Positions 8,645-17,429 of a DNA stretch of 64,000 bases are shown piece after piece. Positions within the stretch are counted from its first letter, which is position 1. Each line of letters opens with the position of its first letter. Source of the DNA: CALJFL01 sp047633055 (lineage in GTDB: Bacteria; Pseudomonadota; Gammaproteobacteria; Pseudomonadales; Halieaceae); contig JBLIEI010000005.1 in the NCBI GenBank assembly GCA_047633055.1, positions 1 through 64,000 on the forward strand, written 5' to 3'. The notes beneath the pieces were generated by a model that ran no database searches, had not been told where the DNA came from, and saw only the letters and a program-made list of their open reading frames with translations. The translations under genes were made by a program, and so were the position numbers.

Positions 8645-9466
8645 CTAGGAAGTAATGCTATCAATTCCCTCTCGAATATCTGCAAGCAATGCAGTGGCAG
8701 CCGAAATTGCGGCCTCCTGGGAGTCACCATTATCAGCCGCCTGGGCAAGTATGTTCACCAGAGCACTGCCCACAATCACCCCGTCGGCTACGGTCGCTAT
8801 TGCTCGTGCTGTTTCCGCGTCCTTGATACCGAAGCCCACCGCCAGCGGCAAATCAGTGTGCCCACGGATAAGTGCGAGCTTTTCGGTAACGTCTGCAACA
8901 TCCAGGTTGCCAGCACCGGTCACTCCTTTAACAGCAACATAGTAGATAAAACCGCTGGCCTGGCCAGCAATGACGCCCATACGAAGATTGGGAGTGGTCG
9001 GTGCAATGAGGAAAATGTTGTCCATTCCCACCCTTTGCAACTCAGCGTTAACTGCCGCAACTTCCTCAGGAGGGATATCGACGGTTAGCAAGGCGTCAAC
9101 GCCGGCATCGCCAGCGGCGTCTGCGAAACCTGCATAACCCATGTGCATCACGGGATTGGCGTAGCCCATTAACAAAACTGGAGTCTGTTGATCCTGCGAA
9201 CGAAATTCGCGAACCATCTCAAGTACGCTTCGCAGGCTGACTTTATTAGCCAAGGCTCTTTCATGGCCCAACTGAATCACCGGCCCCTCCGACATTGGAT
9301 CTGAGAACGGCACACCCAGTTCGATGATATCTGCACCGGCTTTTACCAAGCCGTGCATCAAGGGTACTGTGATATCAACGCCAGGGTCACCGGCGACCAC
9401 GTAAGGTATCAGGGCTTTACGACCCTGCGCAGAAAGCTCCTGGAAGCATCCAGCTATACGACTCAA
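8645..9466 (-). CDS. trpA: Tryptophan synthase alpha chain (Glu at catalytic position 60)
   Basis: A 273-residue TIM-barrel enzyme that cleaves indole-3-glycerol phosphate to indole. The N terminus aligns with E. coli TrpA without gaps through residue 60. The catalytic Glu49 is present (IIELGVPFSDP), but the residue at position 60, the catalytic aspartate in the well-studied enzymes, is Glu (PMSEGPVIQ). The codon reads GAG on the coding strand. The later GVTGAG and phosphate-binding GFGIKDAE and VIVGSALV motifs are present, so the gene looks functional. It is 12 bases downstream of trpB and forms the trpF-trpB-trpA operon. Confidence 0.95.
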   Translation of the reverse strand: MSRIAGCFQELSAQGRKALIPYVVAGDPGVDITVPLMHGLVKAGADIIELGVPFSDPMSEGPVIQLGHERALANKVSLRSVLEMVREFRSQDQQTPVLLMGYANPVMHMGYAGFADAAGDAGVDALLTVDIPPEEVAAVNAELQRVGMDNIFLIAPTTPNLRMGVIAGQASGFIYYVAVKGVTGAGNLDVADVTEKLALIRGHTDLPLAVGFGIKDAETARAIATVADGVIVGSALVNILAQAADNGDSQEAAISAATALLADIREGIDSITS

Positions 9467-9478
9467 TTTATAATCTCC

Positions 9479-10699
9479 CTACAGTTCGAGACCGTCGATC
9501 TCAGCGACGGTAAGAATATCCTTGTCGCCGCGACCGGAAAGGTTCACAACGATCATTTGATCTGGCGTCATAGTCGCCGCTAGCTTTTCTGCATAGGCGA
9601 GCGCATGGGCAGATTCCAGCGCCGGGATAATACCTTCAATTCGAGTCAACTGATGAAAAGCCGCAAGCGCTTCGTCGTCGTTGGCCACCACGTAGTTGAC
9701 TCTGCCTATATCCTTGAGCCAGGAGTGCTCAGGGCCTACCCCGGGATAATCAAGCCCAGCAGAGACAGAGTGAGTATGCATTATCTGGCCATCTGGATCT
9801 TGCATCAGATAGGTGCGGTTCCCGTGCAGGACACCAGGAGTACCTGCAGTCAAAGGCGCTGCGTGCTGCTGCGTTTCAACACCCAGACCGCCGGCTTCGA
9901 CGCCATACATCGCAACGCTGTCATCTGCCAAAAATGGATGAAACAAGCCTATCGCATTAGAACCGCCGCCCACGCAGGCAACCAACGCATCGGGCAGCTT
10001 ACCCGCCTGAGCAAGAGACTGGGCTCTGGCCTCGCGACCAATCACCGCTTGAAAGTCCCTGACCAGCATTGGATATGGGTGTGGCCCAGCGACGGTTCCA
10101 ATTATGTAAAACGTGTCGTCGACATTGGTAACCCAGTCTCGCATGGCTTCGTTCATTGCATCTTTTAAAGTTCTTGTGCCCGAGGTTACAGAAACCACCT
10201 TCGCACCTAGCAACTTCATCCGATAGACATTCAGCGACTGACGGTGGATGTCTTCCTCCCCCATGAAAACTTCACATTCAAGACCCAGACGAGCCGCTAT
10301 AGTCGCGGTAGCCACCCCATGCTGGCCCGCTCCGGTTTCCGCGATTATTCGCTTCTTGCCAGAGTGCTTGGCCAGCAGTGCCTGGCCCACTGTATTGTTA
10401 ACCTTGTGCGCACCCGTGTGATTTAAGTCTTCACGTTTCAGAAAGATTCTCGCGCCACCGACTTGATCGGACCAGCGCTTGGCCTCATAGAGGGGCGAAG
10501 GCCTGCCCACATAGTGCGCCAGATCCTCATCTAGCTCCCGCTGAAATTCGGGATCAGCCGACATGCGGGTATATAGTGTTTCCAATTCCGCGAGGGCGGC
10601 CATTAAGGTTTCAGCCACATACTTGCCGCCGTAGACACCGAACCGGCCGTCCGCGTCGGGAACTGTCGCAAACAATTCTTTGGTCATTTCTGTAGTCAT
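9479..10699 (-). CDS. trpB: Tryptophan synthase beta chain
   Basis: A 406-residue PLP enzyme that condenses indole with serine. The PLP lysine is K99 in HTGAHKVNN, the phosphate-binding loop is CVGGGSNAIG, and ETGAGQHGVATA carries the catalytic glutamate. It is of the standard TrpB1 type that works with TrpA. It overlaps trpF by four bases upstream and precedes trpA by 12 bases. I use the first start, although an ATG four codons downstream would also serve. Confidence 0.97.
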   Translation of the reverse strand: MTTEMTKELFATVPDADGRFGVYGGKYVAETLMAALAELETLYTRMSADPEFQRELDEDLAHYVGRPSPLYEAKRWSDQVGGARIFLKREDLNHTGAHKVNNTVGQALLAKHSGKKRIIAETGAGQHGVATATIAARLGLECEVFMGEEDIHRQSLNVYRMKLLGAKVVSVTSGTRTLKDAMNEAMRDWVTNVDDTFYIIGTVAGPHPYPMLVRDFQAVIGREARAQSLAQAGKLPDALVACVGGGSNAIGLFHPFLADDSVAMYGVEAGGLGVETQQHAAPLTAGTPGVLHGNRTYLMQDPDGQIMHTHSVSAGLDYPGVGPEHSWLKDIGRVNYVVANDDEALAAFHQLTRIEGIIPALESAHALAYAEKLAATMTPDQMIVVNLSGRGDKDILTVAEIDGLEL

Positions 10700-11343
10700 T
10701 GCTCTTTACCATTGCCTAGTGCGTCCGCCGAGCGAACCGCACGAATAAAATTGGAGATACGAGATTCATCTTTTATGCCTGGACTCTCTTCCACGCCGCC
10801 GCTGACATCCACTGCCGCCGGCGCTAACCTGGCGATAGCCTCACCCACATTTTCTTCAGTCAACCCGCCCGCCAGTACAACGGGCATGTGTCGAATAGTG
10901 TCCGCCAGTTGCCAGTCAAACTTTTTGCCAGTGCCACCCGGAACTCCCTGCTGCCAACTATCAAGTAAAATTGCACTCGCTGCGCCATAGGGAGCGGCAA
11001 CTTCAGCAAGATCCAGATCAGGCCTAACACGTATGGCTTTCAGATACGGTCGCTGAAATTGCTCACAAAAATCTGCACTTTCGTCACCGTGAAACTGAAT
11101 CACATCTATAGGCACCGCAGATAGTATACGTTCGATTGTCTCTGCCGGTTCATTAACAAAGAGGGCGACAGTGGACATAAAGGGCGGAACTACACTGGCA
11201 ATTTCACTGGCCTGACCGATATCCACGGCACGGGGGCTGTTGACATAAAATACCAGGCCTATCGCATCAGCCCCTTGGGCTGCTGCTACCTGCGCATCTT
11301 CCGGCCGGGTAATACCGCAAATTTTGATACGCGTATAGGGCAC
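10696..11343 (-). CDS. trpF: Phosphoribosylanthranilate isomerase
   Basis: A 215-residue TIM-barrel isomerase of tryptophan synthesis. The catalytic cysteine is Cys9 in RIKICGITRPEDA, and the C-terminal DVSGGVEESPGIKD motif supplies the catalytic aspartate and the phosphate-binding region. It overlaps trpB by four bases (ATGA) and starts about 60 bases downstream of truA. No trpE, trpG, trpD or trpC is in the window, so the first steps of the pathway are encoded elsewhere. Confidence 0.96.
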   Translation of the reverse strand: MPYTRIKICGITRPEDAQVAAAQGADAIGLVFYVNSPRAVDIGQASEIASVVPPFMSTVALFVNEPAETIERILSAVPIDVIQFHGDESADFCEQFQRPYLKAIRVRPDLDLAEVAAPYGAASAILLDSWQQGVPGGTGKKFDWQLADTIRHMPVVLAGGLTEENVGEAIARLAPAAVDVSGGVEESPGIKDESRISNFIRAVRSADALGNGKEQ

Positions 11344-11404
11344 TGTGTGTGTCTAGTCAGAATTTTGAAAGCATAATAGTAGCAGATAGAAGCGGGGGCT
11401 GTCT

Positions 11405-12244
11405 TTAGTCAGGCGCGAAGATCGGCCCCCTAGCTACGCATGGCAACTCAAATTCTTGCGGATAGCGGACGCCAGCCAGATACAAACCGTGCGGTGCGGC
11501 TGTATCCGCTGCAACGCTACGATCTTGACCTGCTAATAGCTCACCGATCCACTGGATCGGCTGACGACCCTGTCCAACTAAGATCAATGAACCAGCGATA
11601 TTACGCACCATGTGATGCAGGAACGCATTGGCTTCGATGTCGATAATAACGAGCTCACCGCGCCGATGAACGGTCACCTCAGAGACGTTTCGCATCGCTG
11701 TAGGCGATTGGCAACTTGCCGCCCGAAAAGCGGTGAAGTCCTGCTCTCCCAGCAGCGCCTGACCGGCCGCATGCATGACGTTCGCATCCAGCGGAAGCCG
11801 CGTCCATGTTACCTGCCCTGCCATCAAAGCTGGTCGAATGACCCTATTGGCAATGATATATCGATACCGCCGCGACAGTGCCGAGAAACGAGCGTGGAAT
11901 TTACCTGCCACCACCTTTGCCCACACCACTCGTATGTCAACCGGCAGATTAGCGTTGGCCCCATACACCCAGTTTTTGCAGCTTCTGCCCACCGGGTCAT
12001 CAAAATGAATGATCTGGCCGACGCTATGTACACCCGCATCAGTGCGGCCAGCACAATTAACTTTAACGGGTTTGGTCGCTACCGAAGCCAGAGCAGCTTC
12101 AAGAGTTTCCTGTACGGTATCCACTGCTAGATGGGGTTGTGATTGCCACCCACTAAAGCGGCTACCATTATATTCTATACAGCAAGCTAGACGACTACCT
12201 ACCGGCAGTGACTCGTTGGGAAAGTGTCCTAAGAAATTAGCCAA
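11405..12244 (-). CDS. truA: tRNA pseudouridine(38-40) synthase TruA
   Basis: A 279-residue enzyme that isomerises uridines 38-40 in the anticodon arm of many tRNAs. The catalytic aspartate is D69 in NCAGRTDAGVH, and YNGSRFSGWQ near 25-34 and AFLHHMVRNIAGSL near the C terminus are TruA hallmarks. Its start overlaps the end of fimV by 8 bases. The fimV-truA-trpF order is conserved in Pseudomonas-like bacteria and suggests cotranscription. Confidence 0.96.
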   Translation of the reverse strand: MANFLGHFPNESLPVGSRLACCIEYNGSRFSGWQSQPHLAVDTVQETLEAALASVATKPVKVNCAGRTDAGVHSVGQIIHFDDPVGRSCKNWVYGANANLPVDIRVVWAKVVAGKFHARFSALSRRYRYIIANRVIRPALMAGQVTWTRLPLDANVMHAAGQALLGEQDFTAFRAASCQSPTAMRNVSEVTVHRRGELVIIDIEANAFLHHMVRNIAGSLILVGQGRQPIQWIGELLAGQDRSVAADTAAPHGLYLAGVRYPQEFELPCVARGPIFAPD

Positions 12245-14426
12245 GCCGTTCTAATAAGGACTGGGCTTCCGACTGTTGGGCAGCGTCACCGTCAGCGGCA
12301 ACCTCCGCCAAAATTTGCCTAGCGCCGTCTTCATCGCCCATATCCATGTAGGCACGGGCCAAATCGAGCTTGGTCGACAGGGTATTACCTTCGGCAGCAA
12401 ACACCATTTCCTCATCATCTGCACTGGCAAAATCGTCGCTAAGGTCGAGCTCATCCATATCGGATAAACCCGTTCCGTCGTCTACCTCGAGACTGCCAAA
12501 ATCAGCTTCTAACTCATCGGTAACACCCAGATCACCCAGCATATCGTCGACAGAATCAGTGCCGGCCTTACCACCGCCAGACATCAATGCATCAGCGCTT
12601 GCAATGCTTTGTGCATCACCAGCGGCCTGGATCGCCGCAAGTTGGTTTTCGGCCTCCCCGGGCTCGCCCATTTCAAGGCTCAACTCCAACAGCTTCAGCC
12701 GATAGGCGGCATTCTCTGGCTCGCTTTGAATAGCCGTTTTCAACAGATCGGCTGCCTGAGGGTAACGGCCGTAGGCAATGTAGATATCAGCTTCAGCTAA
12801 CGCGTCACCGCTATCTGAGTCTGAAGCGTACTCATCATTCTTTCGCTGTCCATAGCCGCGATTAGCTTTGTCCTGATCCACTACATCGCCGGTCTCAGCA
12901 CTGGCATCGATAACAGATGCTGGCAGGGCGACTTCTACTACCTGCTCTTTAAGCTTAACCCCTTCAAAAGCATCTCTGGCCTTGGGCCCGCGAGCGGCAA
13001 TACTCGCCACGCTTTCCAGTTCTTTGTCAGCGCTAGACCGGCGCCAGAACATTAGGCCCGCCAATAGCGCCAAGACGACGGCACCGATAACATAATAGAT
13101 GTTACTAAAAAAGCCACCACTCTCTTCAACGGCAGGTGCCGGCATGGGCGCAGGTATCGGCGCAGGTATGGGCTTGGCTTGCTCTTCAGGAATCGAATTT
13201 ATTTTTGGCGTGACTGCGGGCAACTCAGCGACTGCGACCTCCAACGCCATGCCTGCTGCCTCAACGCCGCTTGTTGAATCTTCTGCCTTGCCGGCTGTGG
13301 CTTCGGCTACGTTTCGAGCATCTTCGAGAGCGGCTTGCAAGGCTGCTATTTGATCATCTTTAATGTCAACGATCCGTTCAAGGGTATTGAGCTGCTGTGA
13401 CAAGGCATCAACTTGCCCCTGCATATCCATGTTTTCCAGTTCGGCGCGATCAAGTTCCTCCAAAGCCATGGACGCACTGACCCCATTATCATCACCATCG
13501 GAATCCCTATCACCGTCTCCGGCGTCAGCAGAGATACGCAGGGACGGTCCAGACGTCGGTTCGGAGGCACGGCCTGCACGCCAGTCTTCATTCTGTTGCT
13601 TAACTGCAGCCAACGCCGCGGGTAAGTCGTCGAAACTGATATCGTTTTCAGTGGGAAGGTAGATGATGTACCCAGCCTTAATACGGTTAATATTGCCGTC
13701 AATAAATGCGTTGGGGTTCATCCGTTGAATATCGAGCATGGCCTGGTGCACGGACACACCCTCTGGCCTGCCCGACATCGCGATAGTCCATAATGTTTCG
13801 TCCCGCTTAATCATGTAGCGGTTGCCCGATAGCGGAGCGCCAGTCGTATCTGCGCTAAAGTCGCGCTGGGGCATTTGGCCCGACGCTAAACCAGACTCTT
13901 TTATATCTACTTGGGTCCCGGATGAAGCCTCAGTCGCCTGTTTTTTTTTCTGCTGCCCTGGCCCCGCCAGACCCTCTTCTTCGAAAACTCGCTCTGATGC
14001 AGAAATTACCTGACTACTATGATCAAAAGCAGGTGGATCAACAAGAACGGTGTACTCGCGCAACAGTCGACCGGAAGGCCAGCGAGTTTCAACGATAAAA
14101 TCGAGGTAGGGCTCCAACACAGGATCATCCGAGGACAGCGTAATGACTCCGTGTCCGTCCTCTCCTACTGTGACCTCAAATTTAATGCCAGTGAGGAAAT
14201 AGGCACGCTCGACGCCCATTCGATTAAAATCATCAGATGTGGCTAATCGGACTTTGATTTCGTCCTCAAGCAGGCCCCCGGTGTTCAGCAGATCTACTTG
14301 GGCTTTCAGCGGTTCATTGAGAAAAGACTCCATGGTCATTTCTCCCAACCCCAGTGCCCACACTGAACCTGCTTGAAAACAACCCAAAGACAACAAAATT
14401 GCCGCTAACTTACGCTTCTGAGTCAT
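12237..14426 (-). CDS. fimV: FimV-like polar pilus assembly protein
   Basis: A 729-residue protein built like FimV/HubP. It has a signal peptide (about 1-24, cleaved near VWALG), a conserved periplasmic N-terminal domain (about 25-130) and a LysM peptidoglycan-binding domain at about 203-258. A coiled coil lies at about 318-378, then a Pro/Ala linker and a membrane helix at about 443-461. The acidic cytoplasmic part has a TPR-like unit (about 550-610) and ends in the FimV C-terminal domain (about 685-729). FimV organises the cell pole and supports type IV pilus assembly in Pseudomonas. The gene is shorter than Pseudomonas fimV (about 900 aa), mainly in the acidic region. Confidence 0.92.
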   Translation of the reverse strand: MTQKRKLAAILLSLGCFQAGSVWALGLGEMTMESFLNEPLKAQVDLLNTGGLLEDEIKVRLATSDDFNRMGVERAYFLTGIKFEVTVGEDGHGVITLSSDDPVLEPYLDFIVETRWPSGRLLREYTVLVDPPAFDHSSQVISASERVFEEEGLAGPGQQKKKQATEASSGTQVDIKESGLASGQMPQRDFSADTTGAPLSGNRYMIKRDETLWTIAMSGRPEGVSVHQAMLDIQRMNPNAFIDGNINRIKAGYIIYLPTENDISFDDLPAALAAVKQQNEDWRAGRASEPTSGPSLRISADAGDGDRDSDGDDNGVSASMALEELDRAELENMDMQGQVDALSQQLNTLERIVDIKDDQIAALQAALEDARNVAEATAGKAEDSTSGVEAAGMALEVAVAELPAVTPKINSIPEEQAKPIPAPIPAPMPAPAVEESGGFFSNIYYVIGAVVLALLAGLMFWRRSSADKELESVASIAARGPKARDAFEGVKLKEQVVEVALPASVIDASAETGDVVDQDKANRGYGQRKNDEYASDSDSGDALAEADIYIAYGRYPQAADLLKTAIQSEPENAAYRLKLLELSLEMGEPGEAENQLAAIQAAGDAQSIASADALMSGGGKAGTDSVDDMLGDLGVTDELEADFGSLEVDDGTGLSDMDELDLSDDFASADDEEMVFAAEGNTLSTKLDLARAYMDMGDEDGARQILAEVAADGDAAQQSEAQSLLERLG

Positions 14427-14631
14427 ACCAAACGCCCTTATTATTGTTTCCCTGATCTTTCAAGCCGATCCCTCTGAGTCTAGCCAACAATCGGGGTATC
14501 AGGAGACCGTGCCTAATTTAAAAACTTCAGCTCCTACAGGCACTTGCACTACTAGTTCAACGTAGCGCTGCAAGTACGTCTCTACACTTACGAAACCCCA
14601 TACTTACGCAAGTATGTTTTATACCCGGGCA

Positions 14632-15660
14632 TTAATCAAGGTACGTCTGGACCAAGCTCTCGGCAATTTGCACACTATTTAAGGCCGCGCCTTTACGCAG
14701 ATTATCGGACACAATCCACATATTCAGACCCCTGGAATGGGAGATATCTTCTCGAATTCGACTGACAAACACGGGGTCCTTGCCGGCAGATTCAGTAACG
14801 GCAGTGGCATAACCGCCATCTTCATGGGCATCCTTGACGACCACACCGCGCGCGCGCTCTAGTAGCGCACGGGCCTGAGAGGCAGTGATTTTGTCCACGG
14901 TCTCAATGTGAACTGCCTCAGAGTGGCCATAAAAAACAGGGACGCGCACACAGGTGGGATTGACCTGAATGGATGGATTGTCAAAGATCTTCTGTGTTTC
15001 CCACACCATCTTCATTTCTTCACGGGTATAGCCATTATCCTGAAACGTATCAATATGCGGTATCACATTGAAGGCAATCTGCTTCGGGTATACTTCAGTT
15101 TTTAGCTCGCGGCCATTAAGCAAACTGGCGGTTTGCCCGGCCAATTCCTCGACTGCCTTTTTACCAGTACCCGACACCGCCTGATAAGTTGCAACATTGA
15201 TGCGTTCGATACCGACAGCATCATAAATCGGCTTGAGGGCCACCAGCATCTGAATCGTAGAGCAATTAGGATTGGCGATGATATTGCGCACGGGGTAATT
15301 CGCCAACGCTTCACCATTCACCTCGGGAATAACCAACGGGATATCGGGATCCTGACGAAAGTGGGACGTGTTGTCTATCACGACACAGCCTGCTGCCGCG
15401 GCTATTGGTGCGTACTTCTCGGAAATACTACCGCCAGCGGAGAACAACCCGATCCTGGCCTTAGAAAAATCGAATTCGGCCACATCCGTTACCCGCACGG
15501 ACTTGCCTTTGAACATCACTTTCTTGCCGGCGGATCGACTGCTTGCCAGGGCATACAACGTGCCTACCGGGAAGTCACGCTCCTCCAATATACTGATTAT
15601 TGCTTCGCCCACAGCACCGGTGGCACCAACTACAGCTACACCATACAAATCGCTCATCAC
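14632..15660 (-). CDS. asd: Aspartate-semialdehyde dehydrogenase
   Basis: A 342-residue NADPH enzyme reducing aspartyl phosphate to the semialdehyde for Lys, Met, Thr and diaminopimelate synthesis. The nucleotide loop is GATGAVGE at 12-19, the catalytic cysteine is Cys133 in IANPNCSTIQM, and IREDISHSRGLNMW carries the basic residues near the C terminus. It follows leuB by 28 bases, the classical leuCDB-asd order. Two Met codons begin the frame and the second could be the true start. Confidence 0.96.
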   Translation of the reverse strand: MMSDLYGVAVVGATGAVGEAIISILEERDFPVGTLYALASSRSAGKKVMFKGKSVRVTDVAEFDFSKARIGLFSAGGSISEKYAPIAAAAGCVVIDNTSHFRQDPDIPLVIPEVNGEALANYPVRNIIANPNCSTIQMLVALKPIYDAVGIERINVATYQAVSGTGKKAVEELAGQTASLLNGRELKTEVYPKQIAFNVIPHIDTFQDNGYTREEMKMVWETQKIFDNPSIQVNPTCVRVPVFYGHSEAVHIETVDKITASQARALLERARGVVVKDAHEDGGYATAVTESAGKDPVFVSRIREDISHSRGLNMWIVSDNLRKGAALNSVQIAESLVQTYLD

Positions 15661-15688
15661 TTTCTTCCAATCAGTTTTACGTTAAACA

Positions 15689-16768
15689 TTACTTCGCAAG
15701 CGCCGCTGCCACCGCAGAGCCCATGGCACTGGTGGTCACACTGACTTCTCCAGGTGCGCAAATATCAGGGGTTCGCAAACCCTGATCCAGCACTGTGCTA
15801 ACCGCCGCTTCTATCGCGTCAGCCACTTCCGGCGCGGCCAGCGTGTAGCGCATCATCATCGCTACTGACAGAATAGTTGCCAGTGGGTTTGCCTTTTCCT
15901 GACCTGCAATATCTGGCGCGGATCCATGACAAGGCTCATACATACCCCGCCCTTGTTGATCGAGGGAAGCTGACGGCAACATACCAATAGAGCCGGTTAA
16001 CATAGCTGCCGTATCAGACAGGATGTCACCAAACATATTGCCGGTAACCAGGACATCAAACTGCTTGGGCGCAGTGACCAGCTGCATGGCAGCATTGTCG
16101 ACGTAGAGGTGTGTCAACTCGATATCTGGATAGCCCTTGGCCACCTCTATCATCACTTCCCGCCAGAGCATTGTGACTTCAAGTACATTAGACTTATCTA
16201 CCGAGCACACACGCTTGTCACGCTTGCCCGCCAGTGCGAAAGCCAGATGTGCAATTCTCTCGACCTCCGACTCACGATAAATATAAGTGTTATAACCCTC
16301 ACGCTCACCATTCTCCAAAGTACGGATGCCCCGGGGCTCGCCGAAATAGATACCGCCGGTTAGCTCCCTGACTATTAATATATCCAGGCCGGCGACCACC
16401 TCCGGCTTCAAGCTGGAGGCATCGGCCAGTTGTGGATACAAAATGGCCGGCCGGAGATTACCGAAGAGCTGTAGCTCCGAGCGGATGCCCAGCAGTCCAC
16501 GCTCTGGCCGCAGATGACGCTCGACGTTATCCCATTTGGGGCCGCCTACAGCGCCCAGCAGAATGGCATCGACCGCGCGGGCACGGGTAAGCGTTTCATC
16601 CGGTAATGGCACCCCGTGCACGTCCAGGGCTGCGCCACCGAGCAGACCGTGCTCAAGTTCAAGGTCAAGATTAAAACGTTGATCAACCACCGCAAGGACT
16701 TTTTCCGCCTCGGCCATGATTTCGGGGCCGATATAATCCCCGGGTAGAATTAGTATTTTCCGTGCCAT
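15689..16768 (-). CDS. leuB: 3-isopropylmalate dehydrogenase
   Basis: A 359-residue NAD-dependent decarboxylating dehydrogenase of leucine synthesis. SVDKSNVLEVTMLWREV at about 187-203 and GNMFGDILSDTAAML near 240-254 carry the substrate- and metal-binding residues, and EPCHGSAPDIAGQEKANP is the cofactor loop. The N-terminal family motif GDGIGPE reads GDYIGPE here (GGG-GAT-TAT-ATC in the DNA), a Gly to Tyr change at a normally conserved position. Length is normal and the gene sits in leuCDB order, 13 bases after leuD. Confidence 0.96.
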   Translation of the reverse strand: MARKILILPGDYIGPEIMAEAEKVLAVVDQRFNLDLELEHGLLGGAALDVHGVPLPDETLTRARAVDAILLGAVGGPKWDNVERHLRPERGLLGIRSELQLFGNLRPAILYPQLADASSLKPEVVAGLDILIVRELTGGIYFGEPRGIRTLENGEREGYNTYIYRESEVERIAHLAFALAGKRDKRVCSVDKSNVLEVTMLWREVMIEVAKGYPDIELTHLYVDNAAMQLVTAPKQFDVLVTGNMFGDILSDTAAMLTGSIGMLPSASLDQQGRGMYEPCHGSAPDIAGQEKANPLATILSVAMMMRYTLAAPEVADAIEAAVSTVLDQGLRTPDICAPGEVSVTTSAMGSAVAAALAK

Positions 16769-16781
16769 GTCGATTTATTTC

Positions 16782-17429
16782 CTAGGCTATCGTGCCAAAT
16801 AACCAGGGCGACTTCTGTTGCCAGCGTCCCTCGAAATCACGAATGGCATGCTCGCTTTGCAGAGTGAGGCCGATATCGTCCAGGCCATTGAGCAGGCAGT
16901 GTTTGCGAAAGCTATCCACTGCAAACGAAAGTGTCTCGCCCGCCGGGGTTTTGACGGTCTGTGACTCTAAATCGACGTCAAGCGTATAGCCTTCCTCGGC
17001 ATACATGGCATCGAACAGTGCTGCCACCACATCCTCAGCCAACACAACGGGCAAGACGCCGTTCTTGAAGCAATTGTTATAAAAAATATCGGCAAAACTC
17101 GGCGCAATGACACAGCGAAACCCATAATCTTCTAACGCCCAGGGTGCGTGTTCCCGACTGGAACCGCAGCCAAAATTGACTCTCGCCAATAATACGGACG
17201 CACCCTGGTAGCGCACCGCGTTCAGCGGGAAGTCGGGGTTGAGGGGGCGAGTGCTGTTGTCCTGTCCAGGCTCGCCTTCATCCAGATAGCGCACCCCATC
17301 AAACAGATTAGGACCAAACCCCGTTCGTTTTATCGATTTGAGAAACTGCTTCGGGATAATCAAATCTGTGTCTACGTTGGCGCGGTCCATGGGCGCAACC
17401 AAGCCGTTAAGTGTCGTAAAGCTTTTCAT
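16782..17429 (-). CDS. leuD: 3-isopropylmalate dehydratase small subunit
   Basis: A 215-residue swivelling-domain subunit that pairs with LeuC. The motif NFGCGSSREHAPWAL at about 85-99 is diagnostic, preceded by DTDLIIPKQFLKS. Its ATG shares one base with the leuC stop (TAATG), so the two subunits are translationally coupled, which suits equimolar assembly. Confidence 0.96.
   Translation of the reverse strand: MKSFTTLNGLVAPMDRANVDTDLIIPKQFLKSIKRTGFGPNLFDGVRYLDEGEPGQDNSTRPLNPDFPLNAVRYQGASVLLARVNFGCGSSREHAPWALEDYGFRCVIAPSFADIFYNNCFKNGVLPVVLAEDVVAALFDAMYAEEGYTLDVDLESQTVKTPAGETLSFAVDSFRKHCLLNGLDDIGLTLQSEHAIRDFEGRWQQKSPWLFGTIA

Noticed and set aside
14599..14616. Near-palindrome CATACTTACGCAAGTATG followed by TTTT on the plus strand, between fimV and asd
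   Set aside because: The genes here are on the minus strand, where the run is AAAA before the stem, so it cannot terminate asd. No other role is supported.
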